From the NCBI RefSeq assembly GCF_036711975.1, contig NC_091973.1:15872001-15936000 (forward strand): 64,000 nucleotides of DNA, given 5' to 3'. The position numbers and the translations under genes are program-made. Under the pieces are notes generated by a model. It did not search any database. It was not told the origin of the DNA and saw nothing but the letters and a program-made list of their open reading frames with translations. This document shows, one piece after another, positions 30,345-41,763 of the stretch; position 1 is the first letter of the stretch; the number at the start of each line of letters is the position of its first letter. This DNA comes from Onthophagus taurus. Taxonomy: Eukaryota > Arthropoda > Insecta > Coleoptera > Scarabaeidae.

Positions 30345-32514
30345 CCGGGCCTCCGAAGCCCGTGTGCTACTAGTTACTATAGAACAAGTTTGAACTTGTT
30401 CATTACAGGTTGAGGGTTATTATAATTTGTCAAACAGTGCTGCGCGAAATTGTGCGTGTCTGTGCAAGTTAAAACGTGCATTACTGTTGGATGTATAACA
30501 GTAGGTGCAGCTGTTTTTCATTCAGTTGGAATAGAAGTTGGATTGAGTGAACTAGTGAGATAAATATGATAATGGCGTCAAAAAGGAATGTGAAAAGCGA
30601 GAGATTTGGTGACCCCGGTTATGATGAAATATTGGTGCAGTGGGCAGCTGAATATGATGATCTGCCTTCTGAAGAAAGTGATGTGTCAGAAGCAGAAAAT
30701 GATGACACAGAAGATAGAAATTTCGAATTGGTTCCTGACGAATATTTTGGATCCAGTTCTGATCATGATGACGATAATTCAGAGGATGATCTTAATGATA
30801 TTGGTAGCCTTCAACGAGCGGTTACATTGTTCCAAGTGGTCTGGTATGGAGTTTGGAACCTCCAGCAAAAAATAAAATTCAACCACACAACATTATTCGG
30901 CGTGCGCCAGGACTAGCAAGGAAACATATGACTGCAACACCAAAAGAAGCGTTTCAGTTATTTGTAAATCCAGTTATTGTACAAGAAATTGTGAACTGTA
31001 CTAATTTAGAGGGCAAACGTGTTTATGGAGCAAAAGGAAAACCGTAGAAAGATGTAACCGTTGATGAATTTCTTGCATTGTGTGGTTTACTTATTCATAC
31101 GGGAGTTGACAGAAGCTGGGATGTTCCTGCGAGAGAATTATTTTGTGATGAATTTACCAATCCTGTATACCGAGCCACAATGTCCATATTTCGCTTTGAA
31201 GAAATACGAAGATGCGTCAGATTTGACGACAAGAGAACCCGGAATGCGCGTTTGGAAATCGATAAGTTGGCAATGGTGTCCTACATTTGGGATTTATTCA
31301 TTCAGCAATGCAAAACCTGCGTCATACCTGATACTAATATAACTATTGATGAACAACTAGTTGGGTTTAGAGGTAGATGCACATTCGTTCAATATATGCC
31401 AAGTAAACCGGCAAAATATGGCTTAAAATATTTTGGATGTGTGAATCTACATCTGGTGAATCTATTCTACATCTGGTTATGCTTTGGATGGTTTAGTTTA
31501 TGTTGGTCGCCAGCCCGGAGAACCTCCATACAAAAACCTAGGGCTTGAAGTAGTACAAACTCTTGTGCGTGGCATTCATAATTCTGGTCGCAATCTCACG
31601 ACAGACAATTTCTTCACTAGTGTTCCGCTAGCAACTTATCTGTTGGATAAAAATATTACTGTTGTGGGTACACTACGTCAGAACAAGCGTGACATTCCGA
31701 AAGAAATGAAGCCTCAAAAGATCGTGTAGTCTACTCTTCATTGTTTTGTTTTCAAAATAACGTATCCATGGTAAGTTGCGTACGTAAAAAGAACAAATGC
31801 GTAATTTTACTAAGCACCATGCACTACGACGCATCTATCAATGACGACGCTAAGAGAAAGCCTGAAATCATCTCTCATTATTAAAAAACAAAGGGCGGTG
31901 TTGACATCATGGATCAAATGGTGTCGACATACACGTGCAAGAGGCAAAGTGAACGATGGCCCATGACATTTTTCTTCAACATCATTGATGTTGCAGCACT
32001 CAATGCATATATGTATAGTCTTTACGAAGGAACATCCAAACTACAACATAGGAGTGACTCACAAACGCAGAATGTTTTTGAAAGATTTAGCGAAGGAACT
32101 AGTGATACCACATATGCAGAGAAGATCTACTAACCTTAACCTACGGCGTACTGTCCGGGAGTGTATGAGCAGATTTATTGATATATGTGGTCCGCCAGCC
32201 GCTCACACAAGTGCAACAATTAAGAGAAAAAGATGTTCAGTATGTCCGGCAAGTATTGATCGTAAAAGCACAATGATATGTATTACTTGTAAAAATAATA
32301 TCTGTAATGAGCATAGTATTAGAATGTGCACTAAATGCTTCTCTAATCCCTAAAACCAATAAACAATAATGTTTTTTTAACAATAATGTTGACTTTCATA
32401 TTTAACCTCACGTTTGTAACGTACATACGTATAAATAAATAAAGTTTTGCTTCAATAACTTTGTTTCTGTTTTGACTACACGTGATTTTATATAACGGGT
32501 CTCAAAAGCCCGGA
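30345..32514 (+). mobile_element. piggyBac-like DNA transposon
   Basis: A ~2170-bp element bounded by CCGGGCCTCCGAAGCCCG and, at the right, CGGGTCTCAAAAGCCCGG, inverted repeats of about 18 bp that can themselves fold. The transposase inside identifies it. The expected TTAA target duplication is not evident (TAAA left, ATTA right), so the ends are either mutated or slightly misplaced. Confidence 0.72.
30572..32353 (+). pseudogene. piggyBac transposase, multiply broken
   Basis: An acidic N-terminus (SEESDVSEAENDDTEDRN) is followed by AFQLFVNPVIVQEIVNCTN and the catalytic core. ITIDEQLVGFRGRCTFVQYM holds the first Asp and NLTTDNFFTSVPLATYLL the second. KGGVDIMDQMVSTYTCKRQS holds the third. It ends with a Cys-rich DNA-binding domain (CSVCPASIDRKS ... 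CITCKNNICNEH). At least six breaks occur, including an in-frame TAG near 31045, a short duplication-like frameshift near 31440-31470, and stops at 31727 and 32131. This would be a cut-and-paste enzyme with precise excision; this copy is long dead. Confidence 0.85.
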
Positions 32515-32519
32515 TTATG

Positions 32520-33935
32520 TAAATGACGATATTTTATTGGTTAAATATCCTAAGGTTAATCACAAGTTTTCATTACCTGAGGACGCCAGCCCGGTTGAGC
32601 TCGCTACTAAAATAGAAGCACAATTATCTTACAACACTAGCATAAGATCTATTTTTGATGACAACCACGATATCATAAAAAATGTTAAGTCCGAGCACGG
32701 CAACTCCTTTACACTCCGCTCAATCAGACAAAACCTTAAGTCCTTCAGACAAAAAATTAAAGACAACAAACTTATCATCACCATGGGTGACATGGGTATC
32801 CTGCACCAGGATACGTCATTTTAAACGACAATGATTACATAGAAAAAACTGAAAACTTTTTTAAAGAAAACAACATTATTGAAATTAAAAAGAACCCTAC
32901 TACATATTACAACAACACACTCAGGAAGCACATTAAAGATAATATAGAATGTTTAAAAAATTTTGATATTAACCCATTTAAATCTATTGTAATGAACCCA
33001 TTTATTCCCACTTTAAAAAGTCTTATCAAATTGCATAAGGTTGAACAACAACAACAACAACAAGGTGATCAACACACCTGCCAGCATGATTGCCAAAGAA
33101 CTTCAAATATTCCTTCAGAAAACCTTTTACAATCAGTTTCAATATAACATACAAAATTTACTCCAACTCATAGATAAACTTAAAAACATTCACTTCACTA
33201 AAGAACACAAACTTATATCATTCGACATCAAAAATTTATATTCCAACATACCCACGAATATTACAGTAGATATCATCAAACAGTTTCTTTTAAAAAATCT
33301 TAACACATTTAACATTAGCTTCATTGAAGTTAACACTTTTATTGATACCCTCAAATTAGTAATAGAACAAAATTTGTTCATATTCAATAAACATTTTTAC
33401 CAGGCTTGCCCATGGGCTCACCAATTTCTGGCATCATGGCTGACATTTTTGTTAATCAATTAGAAAAAAAAACTTCTCCGATAAATACAACCTTTTCACT
33501 TCAGACATTTCCTTTTATGGACGTTATGTTGATGACATACTGATTATCTACAAAGGCAACAATGCCAAACTTTTAGCTCTGTTCAACCTTTTCAATAATA
33601 TCAGCAATCTTCAATTCACTTTAGAAATAGAAAAACAATTTTCACAAAATTTTTTAGATCTTCAAATTTCCAGAAACCTTAACAAAAATAAACTCGATTT
33701 TAACATTTACTGTAAACCTACCACCACAGACTCCATAATCCCCAAAAAATCTATTACTTGCCTTCAGCATAAGGAAGCAGTATTTAGATTCTTCTTCAAT
33801 AGACTCTTTAATGTGCCTCTTGATGATAACAACTACAAACACGAACTCTTGAGAATAATAAAAATAGGTCTTAATAATGGTTATAATTTAAACGACATCC
33901 AAGGTTTTTATAATAAAGTACATAACTCTTTAATC
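32520..33935 (+). pseudogene. Penelope-like element, RT part
   Basis: Continues the PLE: VKYPKVNHKFSLPEDASP, then NSFTLRSIRQNLKSFRQK and DNDYIEKTENFF. NPFIPTLKSLIKLHKVE equals the PLPKxHK region. Then come HKLISFDIKNLYSNIPTN, PMGSPISGIMADIFVN and FYGRYVDDILIIYKGN (catalytic YVDD). NFLDLQISRN and DFNIYCKPTTTDSII follow, and it ends DIQGFYNKVHNSLI. Frames shift several times (for example near 32820, 33060 and 33410). A CAACAA microsatellite at 33045-33063 expands the linker. The element is cut at 33935 by the I-clade LINE and resumes at 48532 with the GIY-YIG domain. Confidence 0.87.
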
Positions 33936-34293
33936 GAGTACGGTTTTAACCATCCTTGAGCAAGCACGTGTTTCGTTGTGCTCCGCTTTTATGGTAAAAA
34001 TCGTTGGTCTGTGGTTATTTCTTGGGTTGATTATTTTTGATAGTGGTGTGTTATATGCATTTTAACGCTTGATTTGTTGAAGGTATAGTTTTATTTGTTT
34101 TTTCTTCTTTTTGGGTTTCCTTTTATTTTTCGTTAAAAATTTTTGGTATCGGCGTAGACGGCATGGTTCGTGTTCGCCAACCGGTCTGGTTCACATCAAA
34201 CCAAACACCCAGGGTGGGGTGTTTCACTCTGCGCCGACCTTTTCTTTCTTCCTTTCTTATTGTTAGTAGTGTTTATCGCGTAGGAGCGACACT

Positions 34294-35316
34294 ATGGACC
34301 CCGTTACTATTGTTTCTCAGGGTGCTTTCGTTGCGGAAGGCTCTCCTCGGGACATTGATTTAAACAATTCTACTACTGTTACTACAAACAATTCTTCTGC
34401 TTCCAATAGTCAGACGTTTGCTAATGTCACTAAAGCGAAACCAAAAAATTTTATTTGGCGGCATTACAGTTAACGGTAAATTTCTTTCCGCTAGACGAAT
34501 GGTTTCACCGGCTAAAAGAGTGGTCATATCAAATGTTTCTCCCTCACTACCACACGAAGTAATAGAAAAAGAATTAAAAGCTTTAGGGTTGCAGATGGTA
34601 TCGTCAATTACTTTTATTGGCGCTGGAATTAATAAGCCAGAATACCGCCACATATTAAGTTTTCGTAGACAAGTGTATTTGATACTAGAGGATAACACTG
34701 CCCTTCCCAGTTCTATATTAATCGAATATGAGAAAAACACTTTTAGAATATTTTTGGCAACGGACGAAATACGCTGCTTTATTTGTAAAAAGGCGGGCCA
34801 CATTGCCAATCGATGCACTTCCAAAAGTAATGCTGGCATTGGTGACATTGGGTTACCGTTGCAGATGTTTACTCTCCTCCCAATGTTGCGTCAGTAAGCG
34901 CTACATCAGACAGTGATGTGGTTTCAAATTCAGTTAAAAAAATCACTAGCAGTTCTAATCTTGACGACAATAATGATTTAACTTCCCAACGTGACATTGT
35001 CAATATTGTCAACAAGGACACCATTGTCATTGACGATGATTTTGAAATTGTTAAAAAGCGTGGCAGAACTCCTTCATCAGTTGAATCTGAATCCAAAGAT
35101 GTTGGGAAAACTCCAAATAACCCTACTCCTGTTACGGATTTTGTTAAACCCCGTCCTAAAAAGCGTAAAGAGGAGAATATAGCTGACAACGACACTGATT
35201 CCGAATGTTTTTCCGAATAATTGAATAAAGGAACTGTTCGCTAATGAAATGTTTATTTCATATGACAACTTCTGTAAATTTATCACTGATTCCAAAGGCA
35301 AACAGGACGCAAACGC
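34294..35316 (+). pseudogene. I-clade LINE ORF1, 5' part
   Basis: ORF1 begins MDPVTIVSQGAFVAEGSPRD. It shifts frame near 34450 into VNGKFLSARRMVSPAKRVVI with an RRM-like SNVSPSLPHEVIEKELKALG region. A CCHC knuckle (CFICKKAGHIANRC) follows. It shifts again near 34850 into an acidic/basic tail with a KPRPKKRK nuclear-type signal. ORF1 proteins of this clade coat the element RNA. A stop at 35218 precedes ELFANEMFISYDNFCKFITD, and the reading is then cut at 35316 by the Gypsy insertion. Confidence 0.8.
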
Positions 35317-37081
35317 TGTAACGTCCGGTTTTGTGTTATTGTGATTTGTCTGTAATTGTTCAGAAGTCGGGGAATTATATACCATTTTGTTTATTTACCT
35401 TGTTATAATTTTTGTTGTTGTTTTCTTTTACAGCAAGCCGAACTTGGAAACACTTAAAAATCCTTTTCTTTTCATCACTTTTCGTAAATCCTTTCCTTTC
35501 GCTCATTTTAAACGCCTTTTTCTTTTCCATTACCTTCATTACATTCACACAATAATCTTAACCTTAAAACTTTTCTTTTTCTCTTCTTCATTTTTGTATT
35601 AAAATTTTTGTCTGCATTTTTTTAAGTTCATACTTTCAATAATAGAGGGAGGGAGTGGTTTTGAATTTTTGATACCGCGCGATTTGGGAGCAAGTTTTTT
35701 GGATAAAATTTTGGGGAATGAATACCCGTGCACGATTTTACTCTTCCTCTTTTTGAAACCAGCCTTTGTAGTGTTTGGATGGTTAACAAGAATTTTAAGT
35801 CGACATTTTGGTATAATTCTGTGTAGAATTTTGGATCGATTTATATCCGTATTTATCGGGATCTGAGTTAATTAATCCTTTAATTTTTCGTTTGGAAATT
35901 ATTCAACGATTACGGTTTCACCGGATTTATTGCACATTTTTTTACAAAGATTATTCATTTTGCTGGTTAAAACCTCATACCACCTTGAGGTAGGTTTTTC
36001 TTTTTACATTTTCTTTAATTTTGGCTTAATACTAACTTAAACCTAAATTCATTTAAACTCCTTTCACGCTACATAAAATCATCCACCCCTACATTCTTGC
36101 CTAATTATCTATTTACATATTTACAGTTTTTTCTTTTTTTACACGTTAGGTTTTTTTTTGTTCTTTGTAAAGACACCTCTTTACATAGAGCCTTATTCGT
36201 TATATAAGATCTTGGGAAATCTCCCATCCCGGAAACAAGTACAACCTGGAATAAAGAAGTAAATTAGAATCCACATAACCCAAGTTTCCTGTACTTACCA
36301 TCGAACAAGTCTTTCCAAATGAGGTGTGCTGGATTTCGTTGCTGTATCTACGTATAATTGTTGTCATCGTGAAGTCATCAACCGTCGTTCAAAAGAGTCT
36401 GGAATAAAGGTCAGAATTTTCCTTTTTTTATACAGAAGAAAAAAATATCAGTGTGGTTAGATAATTTTGTATTTTTTTATAAAGTAAGATTTTCTTTTGT
36501 ACTTACCATTTAATTTTTTTGTTAACTTCACTGGTTCATTTCACTTTAAACCAGTTCTTTATTATTTATTTTTTTTTTCCTTTTGTCATTATTTTTTTTT
36601 AATTTCATTAATTAATTTTCTTGTAAAGTTATCGGATTTATTAGGGGTGTTATTAATTTCGGTTTTGATTTCGATTTTGTTTTCCTTTTCCGTTCACCTG
36701 ATCGAGCGCTCGTGTCATTCGGGAACGTGTCGCGGTCAATACTTGGTTCAATTTTTTTTTTTTTTTTGAACAATTTTCGTTATTTTATTTACTACTTATA
36801 TACTTGATATTTTGTTTTACCATATTTTTTTCCCTTTAATAAATTTGTTTTTATATGGTATATGATTCTGCGATTTCTTTGTGTTTTGTTATATGTTGGT
36901 GTTGTCGAACCTTTTCCTTTCCAGCCCTCTTCGCAGTTAGAGCGATCTGTAACTGAAACTGCGTGGCGCCTTATAAATTCAAACCCACCCCATCTTCACT
37001 GGGAAGCCGAGGTGTTACAGATCTGTATTTTTTTAAAGGGGTTCGATTGTGTTGTTGTCGTTTTGTTGAAAAGTCGTCACA
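35317..37081 (+). repeat. Gypsy 5' LTR
   Basis: 1765 bp, pyrimidine-rich. Includes TTCTTTTACAG and AACCTCATACCACCTTGAGG blocks shared with the related LTR at 21953. Open frames here are duplicated word for word in the 3' LTR and are not genes. Confidence 0.92.
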
Positions 37082-37087
37082 AAATTT

Positions 37088-37105
37088 TGGCGCCCAACGT
37101 GGGGC
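37088..37105 (+). promoter_or_regulatory. primer binding site
   Basis: TGGCGCCCAACGTGGGGC lies six bases past the 5' LTR. It has the TGGCGCC start typical of tRNA primer sites in Gypsy and retroviral elements, where minus-strand DNA synthesis begins. Confidence 0.85.
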
Positions 37106-37297
37106 CTGTTATTTTAATAGGGGGGTCATTTTTTTTTTTTGAACCATCTTGTGTCTTACTCTGTGTCTTACCACCATCTGACTAGAACCGGTGTTATTGC
37201 GTGTTTGGGGTTAGAGCTTGTCGCGCCACCTATTATCGAAGCGGAAAACCAACTTAATAAATCCAACTTAATATTATCCCTGATAGTATCTATCGTT

Positions 37298-38626
37298 ATG
37301 GCTCTTCGTGTGACTGTAAATTATTTGATTAAGGAGGAACTCCAGTATGAGTTGATTGCGAGGGGTTATCCTGTAGGTTCGGTTGAGGAGATGCGGAAAA
37401 AATTGACGGAGGTTTTACAGAGGGAGAAGTTGGAAGGAGTTTCATCGTATCCTGATTATCCATATACAAGTGAGGAAGATTCGATGGCTATCACCGCAAA
37501 ATTGGTCGAGGTTACAGCTTTGGTGGATAAATTTACAGCTAAAGATGCTAAAAAGACGGAGAGTAAATTGTGGTATGTTTTGAGTCGTATACAGCGTATG
37601 GATGAGTTGTCTGATGATAGGGCTAGATTCTGTACGGAGGCGATGGCTTTGAAGGAAAGATTTCAAGCTAGGTTAGGTGCTACTACGAGACCTGCCGATC
37701 TGGAGGTTATCGAGACGAGTCTGAGGCAGGCTTTGGATATTTCGGGTGCTCCTGGTTGTCCTCCTGCTGCTTCATCTCCTTTGCCCAATTTGCAGCCTAC
37801 TCCCCTTAGAGTGATGCAGAAGAGCGTGCCTGTTTATAAATGGGATTTAAAATTTTCGGGTAGACCTGGTACGTCAGTTGCAGCATTCTTGGAAAGAGTA
37901 GCGGAACTATCAGTTGCTCGTGGTGTCACGTGTGATCAAATTCTTACATCAGCCTTAGATTTATTTGAGGGTCCAGCACTTACATGGTATAGGTCGATTA
38001 GAACATCCGTAGGTACCTGGAATCAATTGGAGAGATTGCTTCGTGAGGAATTCCAACCTGCAAATTATGATGAGAAATTGCTCGATGAGATTAAGTTACG
38101 TACTCAGGGCGAGTCGGAACCCATTGGAATTTATGTTGCTACCATGACGGCATTGTTCGCGCGCTTGTCATGTACCATTTCTGAGGATGCTAAGGTCAAG
38201 ATTATCCGTCGGAACGTACTCCCTTACTTCCAGAATCACTTGGCCTTGCGTTCCATTAGAACCGTTGAGGAATTGCGTGTATTGGGTAGGCAACTTGAGG
38301 AGAGCCGTCGGTCTGTGGAGGATTTTATACCTCCTCGACGAAGGACAAAAACCTTAGAAACGGATTTAGCCTACGTCGAAGTAAGTCGGATTGATGAGGT
38401 GAACAATGTGAGTTCTCCTGGAGTGGCAACGGTATCTTCGTTTAATGGCCAGTGTTTTAACTGTGGAGCCACAAATCACCGTGTTCGGAATTGTCCCGCA
38501 CCAAGACGAGTAAGATGTTACGGTTGTCAGCAACCTGGGTTTACTAGGAATAATTGCCCGAAATGTAAGAAGAATGGTTCTCAGCAGGTTAACGGGGGTT
38601 CGTTAAACTCGCAACGTCACCATTGA
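37298..38626 (+). CDS. gag: Gypsy Gag
   Basis: The open frame extends upstream to 37139, but MALRVTVNYLIKEELQYELI at 37298 is the likely start, giving 442 residues. A SAP-like N-terminus (YELIARGYPVGSVEEMRKKL) is followed by the capsid region (KWDLKFSGRPGTSVAAFLER ... ALDLFEGPALTWYRS). Two zinc knuckles follow: CFNCGATNHRVRNC and CYGCQQPGFTRNNC. Gag forms the particle and packages RNA. The frame is intact. It ends at TGA 38624-38626, overlapping pol by 34 bases in the -1 frame, with a G-TTA-AAC slip site at 38602-38608. Confidence 0.93.
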   Translation: MALRVTVNYLIKEELQYELIARGYPVGSVEEMRKKLTEVLQREKLEGVSSYPDYPYTSEEDSMAITAKLVEVTALVDKFTAKDAKKTESKLWYVLSRIQRMDELSDDRARFCTEAMALKERFQARLGATTRPADLEVIETSLRQALDISGAPGCPPAASSPLPNLQPTPLRVMQKSVPVYKWDLKFSGRPGTSVAAFLERVAELSVARGVTCDQILTSALDLFEGPALTWYRSIRTSVGTWNQLERLLREEFQPANYDEKLLDEIKLRTQGESEPIGIYVATMTALFARLSCTISEDAKVKIIRRNVLPYFQNHLALRSIRTVEELRVLGRQLEESRRSVEDFIPPRRRTKTLETDLAYVEVSRIDEVNNVSSPGVATVSSFNGQCFNCGATNHRVRNCPAPRRVRCYGCQQPGFTRNNCPKCKKNGSQQVNGGSLNSQRHH

Positions 38627-41600
38627 AGGGTCGAGCGGTGGACGGCGTCGAAGAAACAAACTCGACTGGAAAGATAAGAGCGGTGTTAGAATTTATTATT
38701 GAGCATGCAGGAACAGACGAAAGACCTTACCTTGCTGTGGATGTTTTTGGTATTAGGATTTTGGGACTTCTTGATAGCGGTGCTAGTAGAACAATTCTCG
38801 GTGGACCTGGCTTGTTGGAGATTCGTCATTTGGGACTGGAGTGTCTACCTTCGCGAACACTTAAGTGCACGGTAGCAAATGGTGGAGATTGTCTTGTTGA
38901 GGGTGAAATTTCGATACCTTTTCGATTGAGGGACAGGATCATCGTGTTGCGGGTTCTCGTGATACCTTCCGTTTCTCAACGATTAATCTTAGGTACTGAT
39001 TTCTGGATTAGAATGGGAATTGTACCGAATTTAAGACAGAATGAGTGGTCGTTTGGGGATTCCTGTGACGTTTCTTCGATATCAACTGATTGTGACCTTA
39101 CTATGGAACAACGTGCAGAACTGGATTTTTTATTGGATGAGTTATTTTCGGGAGATGATGGGAAATTAGGTTGTACTAATCTTGTGGCACATATTATTCG
39201 CACATCAGCTGAGCCGATCAAGCAGAGACATTACCCTATTTCTCCTGCATTACTGAAATTCGTTAACGCAGAACTGGATCAGATGTTGCAGAATGGTATT
39301 GTAAGACATTCAACATCACCTTGGGCTTCACCTATCGTTATGGTACCTAAAAAAGATAAAACATATAGATTTTGTGTGGATTACCGGAAGGTTAACAAAG
39401 TCACAGAGCGTGATGCGTACCCTCTACCTTTTGTAACTTCTACTTTGGATAAACTGAGAGACGCGCGTTACTTGTCGTCATTAGATATAAAAAGTGCATA
39501 TTGGCAGGTTCCAGTTGAAGAAGAATCACGTCCTATCACTGCTTTTGTTGTCCCTGGAAGGGGGTTGTTTGAATTTTGTCGCATGCCCTTTGGTTTGCAT
39601 AATGCTCCAGCGACTTGGCAACGTCTTATAGATAGGGTGTTGGGCATTGATTTGGAACCTTACGTCTTTGTATATTTGGATGACATTATAATTATCGCAA
39701 ATGATTTCCAAAAGCATTTAGAGGTGTTGCGTGAGGTGTTGGAACGTTTAAGGAGTGCGGGATTAACGGTGAGCAAGGAAAAGTGCCAGTTTTGTCGTTC
39801 GGAATTAAAATATTTAGGTTATATTGTGAACCGGAGAGGCTTGGCTGTAGATCCAGAAAAGGTTGCGTGCATAATGAAAATTCCTGTACCAACTTGTGTG
39901 AGAGAAGTACGTACTATACTTGGTATGGCGTCGTGGTACAGAAGGTTTATACCAAACTTTTCAACGCTTATTGCTCCTATGACAGCTCTGCTTCGTAAAG
40001 CACAAAAGTTCATTTGGACCGACGAATGTACCATTGCTCTGGAAAATATCAAAACTTGCTTGATCTCTGCTCCCATACTTACTTGTCCAGATTTTCAGAA
40101 GTCATTTGATGTACAGACGGATGCTAGCGATTACGGTTTGGGTGCTGTGTTAACTCAGACATATCCAGATGGTGATCGCGTAATTGCATATATTAGTAGA
40201 TCGTTAACAAAAGCAGAACGTTCTTATTCCACTACAGCGAAAGAATGCCTAGCGGTAGTCTTCGCGGTGCAGAAATTTCGTCCATATATTGAGGGAACTC
40301 ACTTTCGAGTTATTACGGATCACTACTCGCTGAAATGGTTAAATAATCTTAAAGATCCTTCTGGACGGTTGGCGAGGTGGAGTGTGAAGCTTCAACAATT
40401 TGATTTCGATGTGATTCATCGCAAAGGTAGAGAACATTTGGTCCCGGATGCACTTTCGCGAACCGTTGAGAATATTGCTGAGGCTCAAGTGAGGTTAGAG
40501 GATGGTAAAGGTGAAAAGGGAATTCAGGATCGGTGGTATCATCGTATGTGCGATAAAGTGGTTGGTAAACCCGATAGATATCCATTGTGGCGTGTAGAAA
40601 ATTCTAAATTGTTTAAACATGTGAAGAAGCTTTATGGTGATTTGGATGATACAGGGTCTGAGTGGAAAGAAGTCGTTCCTAAGGATGCTAGAAAAGCAAT
40701 TCTTTATGAACACCATGATATACCTACGGCGGGACATAGTGGTGTAACGAAAACTTTGCATCGTGTGGCAGAAAAGTATTACTGGCCGAGTATGAGACAG
40801 GACATTGCGCGGTATGTACGCCACTGCAGGACTTGTATTGCTACAAAACCTGAACAGAAGTCTCCTGCTGGTCAACTTCTTGGTAGGCCGAATGTATCGC
40901 GACCTTGGGAAACAATTTGTGTGGATTTGGTGGGACCGCTACCCAGAACGAATCGTGGTTATATGTATATTTTCAGTGTAGTTGATTACTTTAGTAAGTT
41001 TTGTTTATTTTTCCCTTTAAGGACGGCTAGTGCTGTGAATGTTGTAAGGGTGTTGGAGGAAAGTGTCTTTTTACTTTTTGGGGTTCCCCGAGTGATAGTG
41101 TGTGACAACGGAAAGCAGTTTACTAGTAGAGAATTTCGAAACCTAATGAATCATTATTCTGTGAAGATTTCCTATACTGCTCTTTATCATGCGCAGGCGA
41201 ACGCAGTTGAGCGAGTTCATCGTGTGCTTAAAACGATGTTGGCTGCTTACGTTGAGGATAATCACAAAAATTGGGATTTATATCTGCCTAAAGTTGCTTG
41301 TGCCATTCGTACTGCGAAACATGAAGCTACGGGACTTACTCCCTATTTCGTCAATTTTGGTAGACAAATGAGATTGAACGGGGAGGGCGATGAGGTGCCC
41401 GAAGGTTTCGAGGACAGTGTTGATCGTACTGATGATCTCCGGGGAAGGTCCATTGAATTTCAGAAAGTATTTAATGATGTTAGAGCACGTTTAACAAGAG
41501 CTTTCGCGAAGAATAAGATCCATTATGATCTTCGTCGTCTTCCTGTACAGTTTAATGTCGGACAGAAGGTCTGGCGACGGAATTACACAATTTCTAGGGC

Positions 41601-41763
41601 GGTAAATGACTTTTCGGCAAAGTTAGCACCAAAATATTTGGGCCCTTTCGTTGTACATAAGAAAGTTTCGCCGTGGACTTATGTTTTGATTGATGGAACT
41701 GGAGATTTGCGAGGTACCTGGCACGCTAAAGATTTAAAGGCACATCCTCCTGAATCATCCTAA
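38593..41763 (+). CDS. pol: Gypsy Pol (PR-RT-RH-IN)
   Basis: Open from 38593, in the -1 frame relative to gag, with no suitable early ATG, so it is expected as a Gag-Pol fusion. Positions are counted from 38623. Protease LLDSGASRTI is at ~48. RT has WASPIVMVPKKDKTYRFCVD and catalytic YLDDIIII (~350). RNase H has QTDASDYGLGAVL (~498), ITDHYSLKWL and PDALSR. The integrase zinc region runs EHHDIPTAGHSG to CRTCIATKP. Its catalytic Asp, Asp and Glu lie in CVDLVGPLP, VCDNGKQFTS and NAVERVHR. The C-terminus carries APKYLGPFVV (GPY/F). No stop or frameshift is present and all catalytic motifs look intact. The element may still be active. Confidence 0.95.
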   Translation, partial: RGFVKLATSPLKGRAVDGVEETNSTGKIRAVLEFIIEHAGTDERPYLAVDVFGIRILGLLDSGASRTILGGPGLLEIRHLGLECLPSRTLKCTVANGGDCLVEGEISIPFRLRDRIIVLRVLVIPSVSQRLILGTDFWIRMGIVPNLRQNEWSFGDSCDVSSISTDCDLTMEQRAELDFLLDELFSGDDGKLGCTNLVAHIIRTSAEPIKQRHYPISPALLKFVNAELDQMLQNGIVRHSTSPWASPIVMVPKKDKTYRFCVDYRKVNKVTERDAYPLPFVTSTLDKLRDARYLSSLDIKSAYWQVPVEEESRPITAFVVPGRGLFEFCRMPFGLHNAPATWQRLIDRVLGIDLEPYVFVYLDDIIIIANDFQKHLEVLREVLERLRSAGLTVSKEKCQFCRSELKYLGYIVNRRGLAVDPEKVACIMKIPVPTCVREVRTILGMASWYRRFIPNFSTLIAPMTALLRKAQKFIWTDECTIALENIKTCLISAPILTCPDFQKSFDVQTDASDYGLGAVLTQTYPDGDRVIAYISRSLTKAERSYSTTAKECLAVVFAVQKFRPYIEGTHFRVITDHYSLKWLNNLKDPSGRLARWSVKLQQFDFDVIHRKGREHLVPDALSRTVENIAEAQVRLEDGKGEKGIQDRWYHRMCDKVVGKPDRYPLWRVENSKLFKHVKKLYGDLDDTGSEWKEVVPKDARKAILYEHHDIPTAGHSGVTKTLHRVAEKYYWPSMRQDIARYVRHCRTCIATKPEQKSPAGQLLGRPNVSRPWETICVDLVGPLPRTNRGYMYIFSVVDYFSKFCLFFPLRTASAVNVVRVLEESVFLLFGVPRVIVCDNGKQFTSREFRNLMNHYSVKISYTALYHAQANAVERVHRVLKTMLAAYVEDNHKNWDLYLPKVACAIRTAKHEATGLTPYFVNFGRQMRLNGEGDEVPEGFEDSVDRTDDLRGRSIEFQKVFNDVRARLTRAFAKNKIHYDLRRLPVQFNVGQKVWRRNYTISRAVNDFSAKLAPKYLGPFVVHKKVSPWTYVLIDGTGDLRGTWHAKDLKAHPPESS
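38602..38608 (+). promoter_or_regulatory. -1 ribosomal frameshift site
   Basis: GTTAAAC is read in the gag frame as G-TTA-AAC, fitting the slippery form used by arteriviruses. Slipping back one base enters the pol frame precisely (next codon CTC at 38608). It lies 16 bases before the gag stop and 10 bases after the last pol-frame stop (TAA, 38590-38592). Confidence 0.7.

Noticed and set aside
30341..32518. TTAA target duplication for the piggyBac-like element.
   Set aside because: Flanks read TAAA and ATTA; not a duplication, so not claimed.
35387..35866. Hydrophobic frames in the Gypsy LTR, duplicated at 42710-43189.
   Set aside because: Pyrimidine-rich LTR sequence gives long Phe/Leu frames; no start context or homology.
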